Shown here: piece after piece, positions 20,026-29,288 of the stretch
Position numbering within the stretch: the stretch's first letter is position 1
Layout of the letters: each line of letters starts with the position of its first letter
Assembly: GCA_022842935.1 (NCBI GenBank)
Contig: JALHOP010000011.1
Coordinates: forward strand, 175,462 to 239,461
From: Myxococcota bacterium
GTDB lineage: Bacteria > Myxococcota > XYA12-FULL-58-9 > JALHOP01
Length of the DNA: 64,000 bases
Direction: 5' to 3'
Program-made: the position numbers and the translations under genes
The notes under the pieces: model-generated
Seen by the model: the letters and a program-made list of their open reading frames with translations, nothing else
What the model was told of the DNA's origin: nothing
The model's database searches: none

Positions 20026-20832
20026 ATGGCATTTGGCGCGATGCTTCGGGGCTGGCGGTCGGCGCGCCGCTTTACACAGGAAGACCTCGCCGACGCCGCC
20101 GAGATCTCGACCCGTCACTTGTCGTGCCTCGAGAGCGGCAAGGCCAAGCCCAGCCGCGACATGGTCCTCATCCTCGCGAGCGCCCTCGACTTGCCCTTCC
20201 GCGACCGCAACCTGTTGCTCAACGCTGCGGGCTTTGTCGCTGCGTATTCGTCGCTAGCGCTCGATGCGGAACCGATGCGACCCGTGCGCGCGGCACTCGC
20301 CACGATGCTCGCGCATCACGAGCCCAATCCGACCTTCGTCTTCGACAGCGGCTGGAATGTGCTCATGGCGAGCTCCGGTGCGGTTTCGGTGATGAGCCTT
20401 TTCCTCGGTGCGTCCATCGACCCCAAGGTGGCCGCAAACCTCGTGCATGCGCTCTTTCATCCGACAGGACTCCGAGGCAGCTTGGTCAATTGGCCAGCGG
20501 TTGCTGGGCATGCTCTGGCGCGATTGCGACGTGACGTCGCCGGCCGGCCGCACGATCAATCGGCTCGCGCAGCGCTCGATGCGGCGTTGTCCTACGGCAC
20601 CGACGGGGTCGCGCCTGTCGAAGACGGTGACCCGCTCTTGCCGTTCTTACCCATCCACTTGCGGCGCGGTGAGCACGAGGCGCGCTTCTTCACCTTGCTC
20701 GCGAGCCTCGGTGCCCCCCTCGACGTGACCGCTCAAGAGCTCTTCATCGAGACCTACTACCCGGTCGACGCGGCTACTGAGCGCCTGATGCTGGAGCTTC
20801 GGGCTCGCTCCGATAGCGACGCTGCCAGCTGA
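20026..20832 (+). CDS. XRE-family regulator with MmyB-like domain
   Basis: A 268-residue transcription regulator. Residues 5-60 are a Cro/C1 helix-turn-helix (LRGWRSARRFTQEDLADAAEISTRHLSCLESGKAKPSR). The rest is an MmyB-like ligand-binding domain with PTFVFDSGWNVLMAS near residue 100 and the closing P-V-D-AATERLMLEL; in the MmyB family this domain is thought to bind small hydrophobic ligands. It starts 35 bp from the divergent gene upstream of atpI and overlaps the convergent DUF6891-like gene by 59 bp at the 3' end. Target genes cannot be inferred. Confidence 0.88.
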   Translation: MAFGAMLRGWRSARRFTQEDLADAAEISTRHLSCLESGKAKPSRDMVLILASALDLPFRDRNLLLNAAGFVAAYSSLALDAEPMRPVRAALATMLAHHEPNPTFVFDSGWNVLMASSGAVSVMSLFLGASIDPKVAANLVHALFHPTGLRGSLVNWPAVAGHALARLRRDVAGRPHDQSARAALDAALSYGTDGVAPVEDGDPLLPFLPIHLRRGEHEARFFTLLASLGAPLDVTAQELFIETYYPVDAATERLMLELRARSDSDAAS

Positions 20833-21406
20833 ACGGCTCGATGAAGATGCGTTCGTCGATGTTGCCGGTGAAGGTGACTGGCACGCCGTGCCGGCGCAGG
20901 GCTTCGCACGCTTCGGCGGCGATCGCGAGAGACGCTTGCTCGTGCCCATCGCCCTCGACGTAAGCGCCATAGGCAAGCCACAATCCCTCGCCCTTCACAC
21001 CACGCTCGAGGTCCTGCCAATGGTAGAACACGGCGCCGCGCGGTGGATTCGCCAGCTGGGCGGCGATGTCGTTTGCCTCGTCCCAGCCGTCACTCATGGT
21101 GTAGCCGGCGCCCTGCAGGGCGATGATGCCCGCCTCGCCCAGCTCTTTGAAGGCGGCGTCGATCTTGTCGTTGATGGTGACCGAAGGCCAGCTGGCCTCG
21201 AGCTTTTCGCGTGCATCGACCGCCGCGCGGGCCCGATCGGCGAACTTCTGCATGGTCGGCTCGTCGACACCGCCGAGCTCGTCGTCGGTGCGGTCGTGGA
21301 TCTGTTCGATGAGGTCGCCGTAGCTGACCATGCCGCTGCGGGCGGTGAGGTCGATCCACTCCGCAATGGCGTCCAGGATGTCTTTGACGTCGTCTTGTTC
21401 GTGCAT
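20774..21406 (-). CDS. DUF6891-like protein
   Basis: A 210-residue soluble protein. The segments GAGYTMSDGWDEAND, GAVFYHWQDLERGVKGEGLWLAYGAY and a final VPVTFTGNIDERIFIEPF-W match the general pattern of DUF6891 proteins, whose role is unknown. I prefer the ATG at 21404-21406 (MHEQDDVKD), preceded by GAGCAGG; an ATG at 21416-21418 adds four residues. A strongly structured intergenic region lies 50 bases upstream on this strand and could be its leader. Confidence 0.7.
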   Translation of the reverse strand: MHEQDDVKDILDAIAEWIDLTARSGMVSYGDLIEQIHDRTDDELGGVDEPTMQKFADRARAAVDAREKLEASWPSVTINDKIDAAFKELGEAGIIALQGAGYTMSDGWDEANDIAAQLANPPRGAVFYHWQDLERGVKGEGLWLAYGAYVEGDGHEQASLAIAAEACEALRRHGVPVTFTGNIDERIFIEPFSWQRRYRSEPEAPASGAQ

Positions 21407-21456
21407 GTGCCTGCTCATGGTCGTCAGGGGTAGGCCACGAGTCAACAGGCAGCCCT

Positions 21457-21572
21457 AGGAAAGAAGCAACGGCGGGGTGCGCGCCCCGCCGTCGCTTAGT
21501 CAACCCCGGAAGTCGGAGGGGCGCCCCCGGTCGTTGACTTGCTTGACGCCTTTCGGCGTGAAGCACATTCCT
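21457..21572 (-). ncRNA. Candidate structured RNA: four-way junction, three contiguous hairpins
   Basis: Three hairpins follow one another without gaps: 21465-21496 (14-bp stem with one mismatch), 21498-21539 (7-bp outer helix plus inner GC pairs) and 21540-21565 (11-bp stem with one G-G mismatch). A 5-bp outer helix (21457-21461 with 21568-21572) closes them. On the minus strand the third hairpin has a GAAA tetraloop, which suggests transcription on that strand, as a leader of the DUF6891-like gene or a free RNA. It does not match tRNA, tmRNA or 4.5S RNA signatures. Confidence 0.4.
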
Positions 21573-21684
21573 TAGCCTAGCACATCGAATCAAAGCGTCT
21601 TGCCGAAGCCCGTCCGATGTGCGTCGATGCAGTCAATTGTAGGCCACACCTGCAAGCGGTCAATTTTTGAGGACGTTTTTTTCG

Positions 21685-23040
21685 ATGAGCCAAACCGACG
21701 ACGAAAAAGCCATGGAGCGCGTCGCCGCCGACGCAGCCAGAGCAGCGGGTCACTCCGTGAAGCTAACGGGGTTCGCCCGCTATAACGCACAGCTGGCCGC
21801 GTCGCGCTTCCAGCTCGACAACGGGCTCGTCATCGTCCTGCTCCCCGACGAGCGCGCGCCGGTCTTTGCCTACCAAACGTGGTACCGGGTCGGCAGCAAA
21901 GACGAAAACCCCGACCGCACCGGCCTTGCGCACCTGTTCGAGCACCTGATGTTCAAGGGCACCACCAAACATCCGGTCGGCGAGCTCGATCGCGAGCTCG
22001 AGTCGCGCGGCTCGCAAACCAACGCCGCCACCTGGGTCGACTGGACGTATTATACGTGCGCTTTAGCGGTCAGGCCTGGCAACTTGGCGACCGTCGTCGA
22101 CTTCGAGTCCGACCGCATGCGGGGGCTCGCGCTCACCCAAGACGTCTTCGCGAGCGAGCTCGACGTGGTGAAAAACGAACGCCGCATGAGCGTCGACGAT
22201 TCGGTCATGGGTCGCATCAGCGAGACGTTGTTCGCGACGAGCTTCACCCGTCACGCCTATCGCTGGCCCACCATCGGTCACCTTGAACACCTCGAGACCA
22301 TGCAGCTCGAGCACGCGCGTCGCTTTTACGACACGTATTACGCCCCCAATAACGCGACCGTCGTGGTGGTTGGCGCTCTCGACCCCGTCGAAGCAATCAC
22401 CACGCTCGCCAAGGCATATGGGGCCATCCCAGCCTCGAAGCTCCCCGAGCGTCGTAGGAGTCCCGAGCCCGAGCAGACCGAGGCCCGCGAGGCACGTTTG
22501 AAGCTACCGGCGGTGAGCGCTCACGTCGCGATGGGCTATCGCGCGCCGGGTCAGAGCGACCCCATGCACGCGGCCCTCGAGATCGCGAGCGAAGCGTTGC
22601 TGACGGGCGACAACGCGCGCCTCTACAAGCGCCTCGTCACCGACGAAGAGTTGGCGACGGAGGTCGACGGGTTTCTTTCCCCGTTTGCAGAGCCTGGCAT
22701 TTACGAAGTGCTGCTCACGTTGCGACCCGGTGCAGATGCGCAGCGCGCGATCGACATCGTGCAAGAAGAGCTGTCGCGGGTCGGCGATGGCCTCACGGAC
22801 GGTGAGTGGCGTAAAGCCCAAAACGGCCTGACACTCTCGGCCCTCGATAGCCTCAAGGACGCCGAGGGGCTCGCCGAGCAGCTCGGTCACCACGAGACCA
22901 ACTCCCGCGCTTTCGAGAAGACCTTCGAGGCCATCCGCCGCTGGGAGAACGTGCAGCGCGGCGACGTTGCCCAAGCCGCCAAGACCTTCTTCGACCCCCG
23001 ACGCCGAACCGTCGTCGTCAATCAGCCGGAGTCCACTTGA
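21685..23040 (+). CDS. M16 family zinc metallopeptidase (catalytic member)
   Basis: A 451-residue M16B (processing-peptidase/pitrilysin-type) protease. The inverted zinc motif is HLFEH at residues 83-87, with the third ligand Glu in VKNER near 165. The two-lobed fold is evident, with the second lobe starting near KLPAVSAHVAMGYRAP. No signal peptide, so probably cytoplasmic. I chose the ATG at 21685 (MSQTDDEK), with GAGGA 11 bases upstream; a TTG at 21667 is open. The next gene encodes the non-catalytic partner and overlaps its stop codon. Confidence 0.93.
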   Translation: MSQTDDEKAMERVAADAARAAGHSVKLTGFARYNAQLAASRFQLDNGLVIVLLPDERAPVFAYQTWYRVGSKDENPDRTGLAHLFEHLMFKGTTKHPVGELDRELESRGSQTNAATWVDWTYYTCALAVRPGNLATVVDFESDRMRGLALTQDVFASELDVVKNERRMSVDDSVMGRISETLFATSFTRHAYRWPTIGHLEHLETMQLEHARRFYDTYYAPNNATVVVVGALDPVEAITTLAKAYGAIPASKLPERRRSPEPEQTEAREARLKLPAVSAHVAMGYRAPGQSDPMHAALEIASEALLTGDNARLYKRLVTDEELATEVDGFLSPFAEPGIYEVLLTLRPGADAQRAIDIVQEELSRVGDGLTDGEWRKAQNGLTLSALDSLKDAEGLAEQLGHHETNSRAFEKTFEAIRRWENVQRGDVAQAAKTFFDPRRRTVVVNQPEST

Positions 23041-24371
23041 ACGCCCCCAAAGTGTCGCGCGCTACTCTGCGCGGCGCCGTTGTCCTGACCGTCGAAGAGC
23101 ACAGCTTGCCGGTCGTTCGCTTCGTCATCGCGTTGCGTCGTGGCAGCGCGGTCGACCCCGAGGGCCAGTCGGGCGCGCTGCGCGCCATGATGGAGCTCAT
23201 GTTGCGCGGCACCGACAGCAAGAGCCGCGAACGCTTCAATGCCGAGCTCGAGGAGCTGGGTTCGAGCTTCAATGCCGTCCCGGGTAGCGAGGCTGCTTAC
23301 TTTCGCGGCGTTGCTCTCAAGCGCAACCTCGGTGCGACGGTCAACCTCATCGCCGAGGCTTTGAGCGCGCCAGCCTTCGACGCCGAGGAGCACGCGGCGC
23401 TGATCGACGAAATGGTGCAAGCGCTTGCCTCCGATCGCGATGACGACGACACGGTCGCCGAGCTGTTTCTGCGCCGCGCCTTCTACAAAGGACATCCGCT
23501 TCAGCGGAGTCCACTAGGCGAGGCTCCCCAGGTCGCCAAGCTCGATATGGAGGCGCTGCGACGCCTGCACGCGAATCGCGTGGTCGCAAGCGACATCATC
23601 GTCGCCTTCGCTGGTGACATCACGCCCGACGAGTCCCTGCAGGCCGCCAACGTCATCGTCGAGAAGCTCCCGGCTGGCACGGCACCTTCGCCGCTCGGCG
23701 CGTCTTTGCCGGCCTTGCCTGAGCCGAAGGGCCTGCGCATCGTTGTCGCCGACAAGCCAGATCGCGCTCAGGTTCAGCTCCGCGTTGCAAACCCGGGGCT
23801 TGCCGGCGTTCACCCCGACACGCTCGCGTTGTGGCTCGGCATCGTCGCCTTCGGCGGCACGTTTACGTCACCCCTCACCCAAGAGGTGCGTGACGTGCGT
23901 GGCTGGTCGTACGTGGCACACGCCGACTTCTCACGCCGTCAGGTGCTGCCGTCGCCCATCGTGCTGCGCAGCGTGCCGCCAAAAGAGAACGCCGTCGACT
24001 GCTTGGCCCTCGAGATCGAGCTCATGGACAAGCTCGCCCAGGGACAGCTGCCACAGGCGGTACTCGAGCGGTCGCGCTCGTACATGCTTGGCCGTTACCC
24101 CTTCGAGGTGGCCACCGCGGCCGACATGCTCAACCCGGTCTTGCGGTGCGAGTTGCTCGGGGAGCCGGCGACCGAGATCTTCGCGACGCCATCGCGCATC
24201 GAGGCGCTCAGTGACGCTCAGGTTCGCGCAGCGCTCATCAAGCACCTGCAGCCGGCAAACCTCACCGTGGCGATGGTCTCGACCGCAGCCGACATCCGCG
24301 ACGAGCTCGCCCGCAAGCTCCCGGCCGCCACCATAGAGGTCGTGGACTTTCGTACCGAGCTTGGCGGATAG
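23037..24371 (+). CDS. M16 family peptidase-like protein (non-catalytic partner)
   Basis: A 444-residue M16 fold protein in which the HxxEH zinc motif is absent: the equivalent segment reads GALRAMMELMLRGT. The C-terminal lobe keeps LTQEVRDVRGWSYVAHADF and ATAADMLNP. Such paired catalytic/non-catalytic M16 proteins form heterodimers like mitochondrial processing peptidase. The start is probably the TTG at 23037, which overlaps the previous stop (TTGA) and has GGAG just upstream. It was almost certainly produced from the same mRNA as the preceding gene. Confidence 0.9.
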   Translation: MNAPKVSRATLRGAVVLTVEEHSLPVVRFVIALRRGSAVDPEGQSGALRAMMELMLRGTDSKSRERFNAELEELGSSFNAVPGSEAAYFRGVALKRNLGATVNLIAEALSAPAFDAEEHAALIDEMVQALASDRDDDDTVAELFLRRAFYKGHPLQRSPLGEAPQVAKLDMEALRRLHANRVVASDIIVAFAGDITPDESLQAANVIVEKLPAGTAPSPLGASLPALPEPKGLRIVVADKPDRAQVQLRVANPGLAGVHPDTLALWLGIVAFGGTFTSPLTQEVRDVRGWSYVAHADFSRRQVLPSPIVLRSVPPKENAVDCLALEIELMDKLAQGQLPQAVLERSRSYMLGRYPFEVATAADMLNPVLRCELLGEPATEIFATPSRIEALSDAQVRAALIKHLQPANLTVAMVSTAADIRDELARKLPAATIEVVDFRTELGG

Positions 24372-24382
24372 TCGGAGGCGCG

Positions 24383-24886
24383 ATGAAATTCGAAGCCTCC
24401 CACACCTTTCGCGGCATTTCTCTCGCAGACTACGAGAAGCTGTACTTCGACGAAGCCTTCAACATCGCCCTGTGCAAGGCGGTGAACCTCGATCGCACCC
24501 TGATCAAGCGCGACGAGAAGGGCAATCACCTGTCCCGCTCGGTCAAGGTCTCGCCACGCGACCGCGAGATTCCGGGCCCACTGGTGAAAGTACTCGGCTC
24601 GTCCCGCATCGAGTACACCGAACAGGTCGAATACGACTTCGGCAGCTACAAGGGCACCTGGAAGTCCATCTCGTCCGTGATGACGGACAAGGTCGAGTCA
24701 TCGGGCATCTTCCGCCTCGAGAACGCGGGTGATGGCGTCAAGCGCGTCATCGAGGGCGACATCAAGGTGAAGGTGTTTGGCGTCGGCGGTGTCATCGAGC
24801 GCTTCATCGTCGCCGACATCGAGAAGAGCTACGAACAGGCTGCTGACTTCACGCGCCGATGGATCGCCTCGGGCGGCAAGGTTTGA
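24383..24886 (+). CDS. DUF2505 family protein (SRPBCC-like fold)
   Basis: A 167-residue protein of the DUF2505 type: an N-terminal MKFEASHTF, central beta strands (EYTEQVEYDFGSYKGTWKSI), and a closing helix AADIEKSYEQAADFTRRWI in slightly altered form. The family is predicted to have the SRPBCC helix-grip fold that binds hydrophobic ligands, but no ligand is known. GGAGG lies four bases before the ATG. It is 11 bp after the M16 pair and probably in that operon. Confidence 0.8.
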   Translation: MKFEASHTFRGISLADYEKLYFDEAFNIALCKAVNLDRTLIKRDEKGNHLSRSVKVSPRDREIPGPLVKVLGSSRIEYTEQVEYDFGSYKGTWKSISSVMTDKVESSGIFRLENAGDGVKRVIEGDIKVKVFGVGGVIERFIVADIEKSYEQAADFTRRWIASGGKV

Positions 24887-25347
24887 GCGAAGCGCCCCCA
24901 CAAGGCGGCGATGATCCGCTCGCGACGGTACGCGCGCGCATCGACGAGCTGTTGAACATCGACATTCCGCTCATGGTGAGCCGCGGTCAACTCAATGACC
25001 AGCAGCTCTTCGAGACCATTGGTGTCTTGAGTCTGTGGATGCGCGCGGTCATGGGCGAGGTCGACGGTCAGACCACCGAGATCATCGGCCAGTTCGTCCA
25101 GGCGATCGAGCTCGCCTACGCCGACGACCCGCGAACGCTCGCTCAGAAACTTCACGGCCATCTGGAAGTCGCGCTACGCGAAAACCCGGCGCTGGTGCGC
25201 ATGCGCGCGCATCTCGAAGACGCTCTCGCGGCGGTTCCGGACGACCCCCAGGTGGGAGCGAGTCGCGCGTTCATCGTGTATGCGACGCGCGCGGAGTCCA
25301 ATGAAGAGGTCGTGGCGTACTTCGAGATCTTGCTGGGGGTGAGGTAG
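24883..25347 (+). CDS. Conserved hypothetical protein
   Basis: A soluble helical protein of about 154 residues (LSEAPPQGGDDPLATVRARIDELL...) with no motif I recognise. The likely start is a TTG at 24883 overlapping the previous stop as TTGA, the same arrangement as at 23037; an ATG at 24859 inside the upstream gene would add eight residues. Last gene of the plus-strand run that begins with the M16 pair. Convergent with the large lipoprotein gene 185 bp away. Confidence 0.65.
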   Translation: MSEAPPQGGDDPLATVRARIDELLNIDIPLMVSRGQLNDQQLFETIGVLSLWMRAVMGEVDGQTTEIIGQFVQAIELAYADDPRTLAQKLHGHLEVALRENPALVRMRAHLEDALAAVPDDPQVGASRAFIVYATRAESNEEVVAYFEILLGVR

Positions 25348-25532
25348 GGCGCGGGGAGTTGCTAGCGCCGGACAACGCGCATGCCGCCGAAGCGGACGAT
25401 CCGCCGTAGCGGTGCGGGTACAGCGAGCCGAGGATGCGGCTCGACGCGGATCTATGCGGCCACGATCAGGCGGAGCATGCCTTACGCTTTCCATGTTGAG
25501 CGGGCACCTCGCAAGTGGCGTCACCGGCGAGC

Positions 25533-27929
25533 TTAACGCCACCCGCCCAAGGCAGGAGCTGAGCGCGGGTCGACCAAACACTCCGCAAGCGACCCGACAA
25601 CCGGCATCGCCGACAGCGCGTGGACGACTTCGGCTCCAGCGCCCGTGAGGCCCTCGCCGAAACCAATCTCCAGAAAATCCAAAATGTTCAGGTAACAAGG
25701 CGACAGTGGCCGCACGTCGGCTTTCGCCTCGTCGCGGAACCAGTAGTACAGACTACGCGCCGTCCATAGGTAGCCGAAGCGGTACGCCGTCGGGTTCATG
25801 CCCCAGCTCGCGATGCGCTCGGGGTCGGCGCGGTAGACATACGCACCTGCCATCGCCAGGGCTTCGTCGAGCACGCGCCTCGCGTTCGCGAGGTGGACGT
25901 CGCCGCGACCGTCCGCAAACGCGTATAGTGAATGGACCTGCTCGGCACGAAGCGCGGTCATGCGCATGGCCCGCGCAAGCTCTGCGGCATACGGGCGCGT
26001 CGCAGCGATATCTTCGAGGTCAGCGGCGTCACGCGCGAAGGTCCGTTCCATCGCTCGCAGGAGATCGTCGATCTCGTCGACTCTTGGCGCCGCATGAAAA
26101 GGGTTCTGCATCTCGACGAGGCCAAGCTTGTCGGGCTGCGTGCGTAGGCGACTCGCGATGCCGCTGTCATCAGCGAGATCGGCCACATCATCGAACGCCT
26201 CGAATCCCTGCAGGTATGCCTGCCCGTTTCGGCGGACGACGCTCTCCGGTGCCGCGATACCGTGACGGCCCAAAATGAGAAGCTCGTGCTGGTGCTGAGC
26301 GATGCCGACGAGTGCATCGGTCAGTGGCCGATCGTCGCCAGGGAAGATGTCCCCTAAGATCCGTGCAAAGGCGTCAGCGTCGCTCAGAGCTTCGTGATGT
26401 GCGTTCCAGGCGGCGCGCGCGGCGACTACGTCGTTGAGCCAGTAGCCCCACTCCCAGCCGCTCGAGAAAATCATCTGTCCGTCGAGGTCGACGCCTGAGG
26501 CGTTCATGAGCCGCAAGTCGTGGACGCGTCGCTCGGCGTAAATGGGCAGGAAAAGCGGGACGTCGATGTCGAAGCTCACCCAGTAGGCCGTTTCCGGGTA
26601 CCAGATGACCTCCCGCTGTGCGCTCGCGCGCTCGGCGAAGCGAAAGATGCCCGAGAAGTCGGTGTTCCCGTAGGTTGGCGCCGGGTCGTCGAGGCCATAA
26701 TGTTGCACCGTGTGCGGCATGACCGTGAGCCGCGCATCGGCGTAGTAGGGCAAGAAGTTGATGTTGAGGTCGCCGCCGGTCACCGGGTCCACGTACCCCG
26801 GCACGTTCTGACCAGTCGAAGCGTGCACCTTGATGGACACGGGCAAACCATGCACGTCGTTCGCGTAACGCGTCAGCTCGTTCATGGTCCCGAGCATCAG
26901 CTCCGCCGCCTCGTGGGTGAACTCGCTCGTGCCGGCCTCGGTGCTGATGGCGTCGAATCCCGCGCGTGCGAGCCAGTCGACCGTCGCGCGGAGCTCGGCA
27001 TATTGCGCTTCGACATCGCCGCCGCTCGGGATGAGCCGGAATGCGTGTTGCTGACGCAAGCGCAGAGCGGCGCTTGCCACCGTCGTGACGCCGTGAGCGT
27101 CCGCCATGGCGTTCAGCGAGGCGAGTCGTGTCAGGCGCTCGTCGCTACGGGAGAAGCCACGCCAGGCGTCGGCTTCGAGCAGCACCCATTCGACGGTGTT
27201 CTGACGATTCGCGAGCAACCATTCGAGATATAGCGCCCACTCGTCAGTGAGCTGGCGAAAGCCCGCGTCGTCTTGCGGCCCATCGGGTCCCCAACCGTTG
27301 AGCACGTGCGTGAGCTCGATCGGATGCATGGTGTGCAAGTGGATGCCGCGGGTCGCGAGTTGGGGCGTTTCGGTAGCAGTGAAGGCGCCGGTGTCCACGA
27401 GCTCCCGCGGAGTTTCGGGATCGAGCGGATGCAGGAAGCGGAATCCCAAGCGTTCGAGTAGGGCGTAGGCGGCGAACCCGTTGCCTAGGTTTGGACCCGC
27501 TTGGCCGCTGCGCGCGTTGCCCCAGCCTGCGAGGTAGCGCGTCCCGTCTGCGTCGTCAGCTGCGATGACGAAGCCCTCGGAGCCGAGCGCACGAACCTGC
27601 GCTTGGCGAATCAAGAGGCGGGTCGCGGCTGTGTCCCCGATCCCAATGACGATGCGCTTCCCAGTGCGTCGTGGGTCCGCATCGGGGGCGCTAAGCGTCA
27701 CCGCGAGCGTCGGCACCTGGCCGAGTAGCGTCGTGATGCGTTCCCGCGTCGCTGGCGCAACATCGTTGCCAATCTGCAAGGCCACGCTGACGTCGCGCGA
27801 GGGTTCGGCGAGCGGCGCCGCGCCTGTCTGCTCGAGCGGTTCTGGAGGCTGCGCGCTACACGACGCTATTGCGAACACGAGTGTCGCAAACACAGCACTG
27901 GCGCGGCTCGGATGGATGGTGGTGGCCAT
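25533..27929 (-). CDS. Large lipoprotein, possible glycoside-hydrolase-like fold
   Basis: A 798-residue predicted lipoprotein: the signal peptide ends in the lipobox AIASC (Cys24). Residues about 60-170 look like the non-catalytic zincin-like domain that precedes GH20 and GH67-type catalytic barrels (RIVIGIGDTAATRLL, GSEGFVIAADDADGTRYLAGWG). The middle, with WALYLEWLLANRQNTVEW, DAISTEAGTSEF and WEWGYWLND, has the rhythm of a TIM barrel. I could not assign acidic catalytic residues or a substrate, so a carbohydrate-active role is inference. It ends a long minus-strand gene run. Confidence 0.8.
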   Translation of the reverse strand: MATTIHPSRASAVFATLVFAIASCSAQPPEPLEQTGAAPLAEPSRDVSVALQIGNDVAPATRERITTLLGQVPTLAVTLSAPDADPRRTGKRIVIGIGDTAATRLLIRQAQVRALGSEGFVIAADDADGTRYLAGWGNARSGQAGPNLGNGFAAYALLERLGFRFLHPLDPETPRELVDTGAFTATETPQLATRGIHLHTMHPIELTHVLNGWGPDGPQDDAGFRQLTDEWALYLEWLLANRQNTVEWVLLEADAWRGFSRSDERLTRLASLNAMADAHGVTTVASAALRLRQQHAFRLIPSGGDVEAQYAELRATVDWLARAGFDAISTEAGTSEFTHEAAELMLGTMNELTRYANDVHGLPVSIKVHASTGQNVPGYVDPVTGGDLNINFLPYYADARLTVMPHTVQHYGLDDPAPTYGNTDFSGIFRFAERASAQREVIWYPETAYWVSFDIDVPLFLPIYAERRVHDLRLMNASGVDLDGQMIFSSGWEWGYWLNDVVAARAAWNAHHEALSDADAFARILGDIFPGDDRPLTDALVGIAQHQHELLILGRHGIAAPESVVRRNGQAYLQGFEAFDDVADLADDSGIASRLRTQPDKLGLVEMQNPFHAAPRVDEIDDLLRAMERTFARDAADLEDIAATRPYAAELARAMRMTALRAEQVHSLYAFADGRGDVHLANARRVLDEALAMAGAYVYRADPERIASWGMNPTAYRFGYLWTARSLYYWFRDEAKADVRPLSPCYLNILDFLEIGFGEGLTGAGAEVVHALSAMPVVGSLAECLVDPRSAPALGGWR

Positions 27930-27992
27930 CGAACGGCGCGCACTTGATCACCGTTTTTCGCATCCGTCCACACGATCATGTGACGCGTCGCA

Positions 27993-28349
27993 TTACTGGG
28001 TGTTCTTGGCGCCTTGGGCCTGGGCGATCACCGAGGGCAGCATGCAAAGCGTGGTGCAAAGCGCCGCAACCGATGGCCCAGTGAGTAGCACGGGAACCTC
28101 GATGTTCACGGTCTCGCCTTTGACCTTCGCTGTGTAGCGAGCGACGAGCTCAAACTTGTCGTCGGTTGGCTCGTGCGCGCTGTAGCTATGGAGCGCGATG
28201 TCGGTCGCGCCAGGGGCCGCTTGCGCGACCGCCTCTCTGCACGGCCCGTCGAAGCTCTCGAGCGCCTTCGTGAGCACCGCGCCAACGACCTCACCGTGTT
28301 GCTGCATCACTTCCAGCACCCGCCGCCCATCCACCTTTTGCGTCGTCAT
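27993..28349 (-). CDS. Hypothetical protein, 118 residues
   Basis: A small soluble protein (MTTQKVDGRRVLEVMQQHGEVVG...) with two helices and a strand-rich middle ending in an Ala-rich tail. Four cysteines are scattered rather than in a metal motif. No family recognised. The ribosome site is weak. It is placed as a gene because the frame is open in a stretch where no other frame is credible and codon usage fits the neighbours. Confidence 0.55.
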   Translation of the reverse strand: MTTQKVDGRRVLEVMQQHGEVVGAVLTKALESFDGPCREAVAQAAPGATDIALHSYSAHEPTDDKFELVARYTAKVKGETVNIEVPVLLTGPSVAALCTTLCMLPSVIAQAQGAKNTQ

Positions 28350-28427
28350 GCCGCGGTGTATCGGCGGTCGAGCGCGGTGGTTGTGTCAGAATGTCACCCT
28401 CCGCTTCAGCCCGCACCCGCTTCGATT

Positions 28428-29216
28428 TCAGCGCGCCCAACCGTCGTGGTCCCAACGACGCGACTTGATCTCCTTCACCCTTGCCGCCGCTTCCCGAGCT
28501 CTCCTTCGCGCATCCATCGCTTCTCTCTCGGCCACGTCCGCCTCGGCAGACAGTCGCGCCGCTTCCTGCTCGGCCGCGGCGACCTCACGTTCGAAGCGCT
28601 CGGCCCGCTCGCGCGCGAGCTTCTCCTGCGCCGCCTTCTCGCGCTCGGCGTCTTGTTTCTCTTTCTCACGCGCAGCCCGAGCCCGCGTGAGCTCCGTGCG
28701 GTCGATCGCGGGAAGCGGGGCTTCGCGCTCGGTCTTCTTCACCTTGCTCTTGGCGGGCGTGACTCGCTCGTCCCCCTGCGGGGCCGCGCCGAAGAATCCG
28801 ACCTGCACCTCGGGGACCTTCGAGAATCTCCCCGCCCGCACCTGCTTGGCGAGCGCCTCATCGACCATCGCCCCCCGAACCACACTCACGACCGTGTTCG
28901 CCTCCGCCGGGTGGACCTTCGCCCGCACGGCCTCGAGCGCCGCGCGTTGGCGCTCGAGTGCGTTCTTGAAATCTTTGCCCGACGCAAGCTCGCGACTCGC
29001 CTCGAACAGCTCGCAGAGCTCGGGTCCGGCGTCGCGCGCGAGGCGGTTCAAGGCGTGCGCCGCGACCGTCGGCTTGTGCTGGCCTTTCACAGTCGCCGCC
29101 GCCTCTTTGTGCCCGGCGGTACGTAGCTCTTTCGCGAGCGTCTCGCGGGTCGCCATGAACTCGCCAAGTGGTGCCGCAAAGAGCTTGTCGAGCGCGTCAT
29201 CGAGCGGCGTTGTCAT
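28428..29216 (-). CDS. Conserved hypothetical protein with long charged coiled coil
   Basis: A 262-residue protein. Residues 1-60 (PLDDALDKLFAAPLGEFMATRETLAKELRTAGHKEAAATVKGQHKPTVAAHALNRLA) match a widespread uncharacterised family with the core 'KELRxAGxKEAAxxVKxxxKPxxxAxALNxL'. The C-terminal third is an Ala/Glu/Arg-rich coiled coil of about 90 residues, as in many of these proteins. No enzymatic motif. I use the ATG at 29214-29216 (MTTPLDDAL) instead of the open frame start at 29243, because the family begins here. Confidence 0.75.
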   Translation of the reverse strand: MTTPLDDALDKLFAAPLGEFMATRETLAKELRTAGHKEAAATVKGQHKPTVAAHALNRLARDAGPELCELFEASRELASGKDFKNALERQRAALEAVRAKVHPAEANTVVSVVRGAMVDEALAKQVRAGRFSKVPEVQVGFFGAAPQGDERVTPAKSKVKKTEREAPLPAIDRTELTRARAAREKEKQDAEREKAAQEKLARERAERFEREVAAAEQEAARLSAEADVAEREAMDARRRAREAAARVKEIKSRRWDHDGWAR

Positions 29217-29288
29217 GCCTGAGCCCCATTGCGACCACCGCACTCCGCAAGCGCCAAAAAACGAGCTCGGGTCGTCAAGCGCACCGTT

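Noticed and set aside
21457..21572. tRNA, tmRNA or 4.5S RNA
   Set aside because: Cloverleaf-like layout, but no T-loop GTTCRAATC, no CCA-type acceptor, and no 4.5S apical GGAAG signature.
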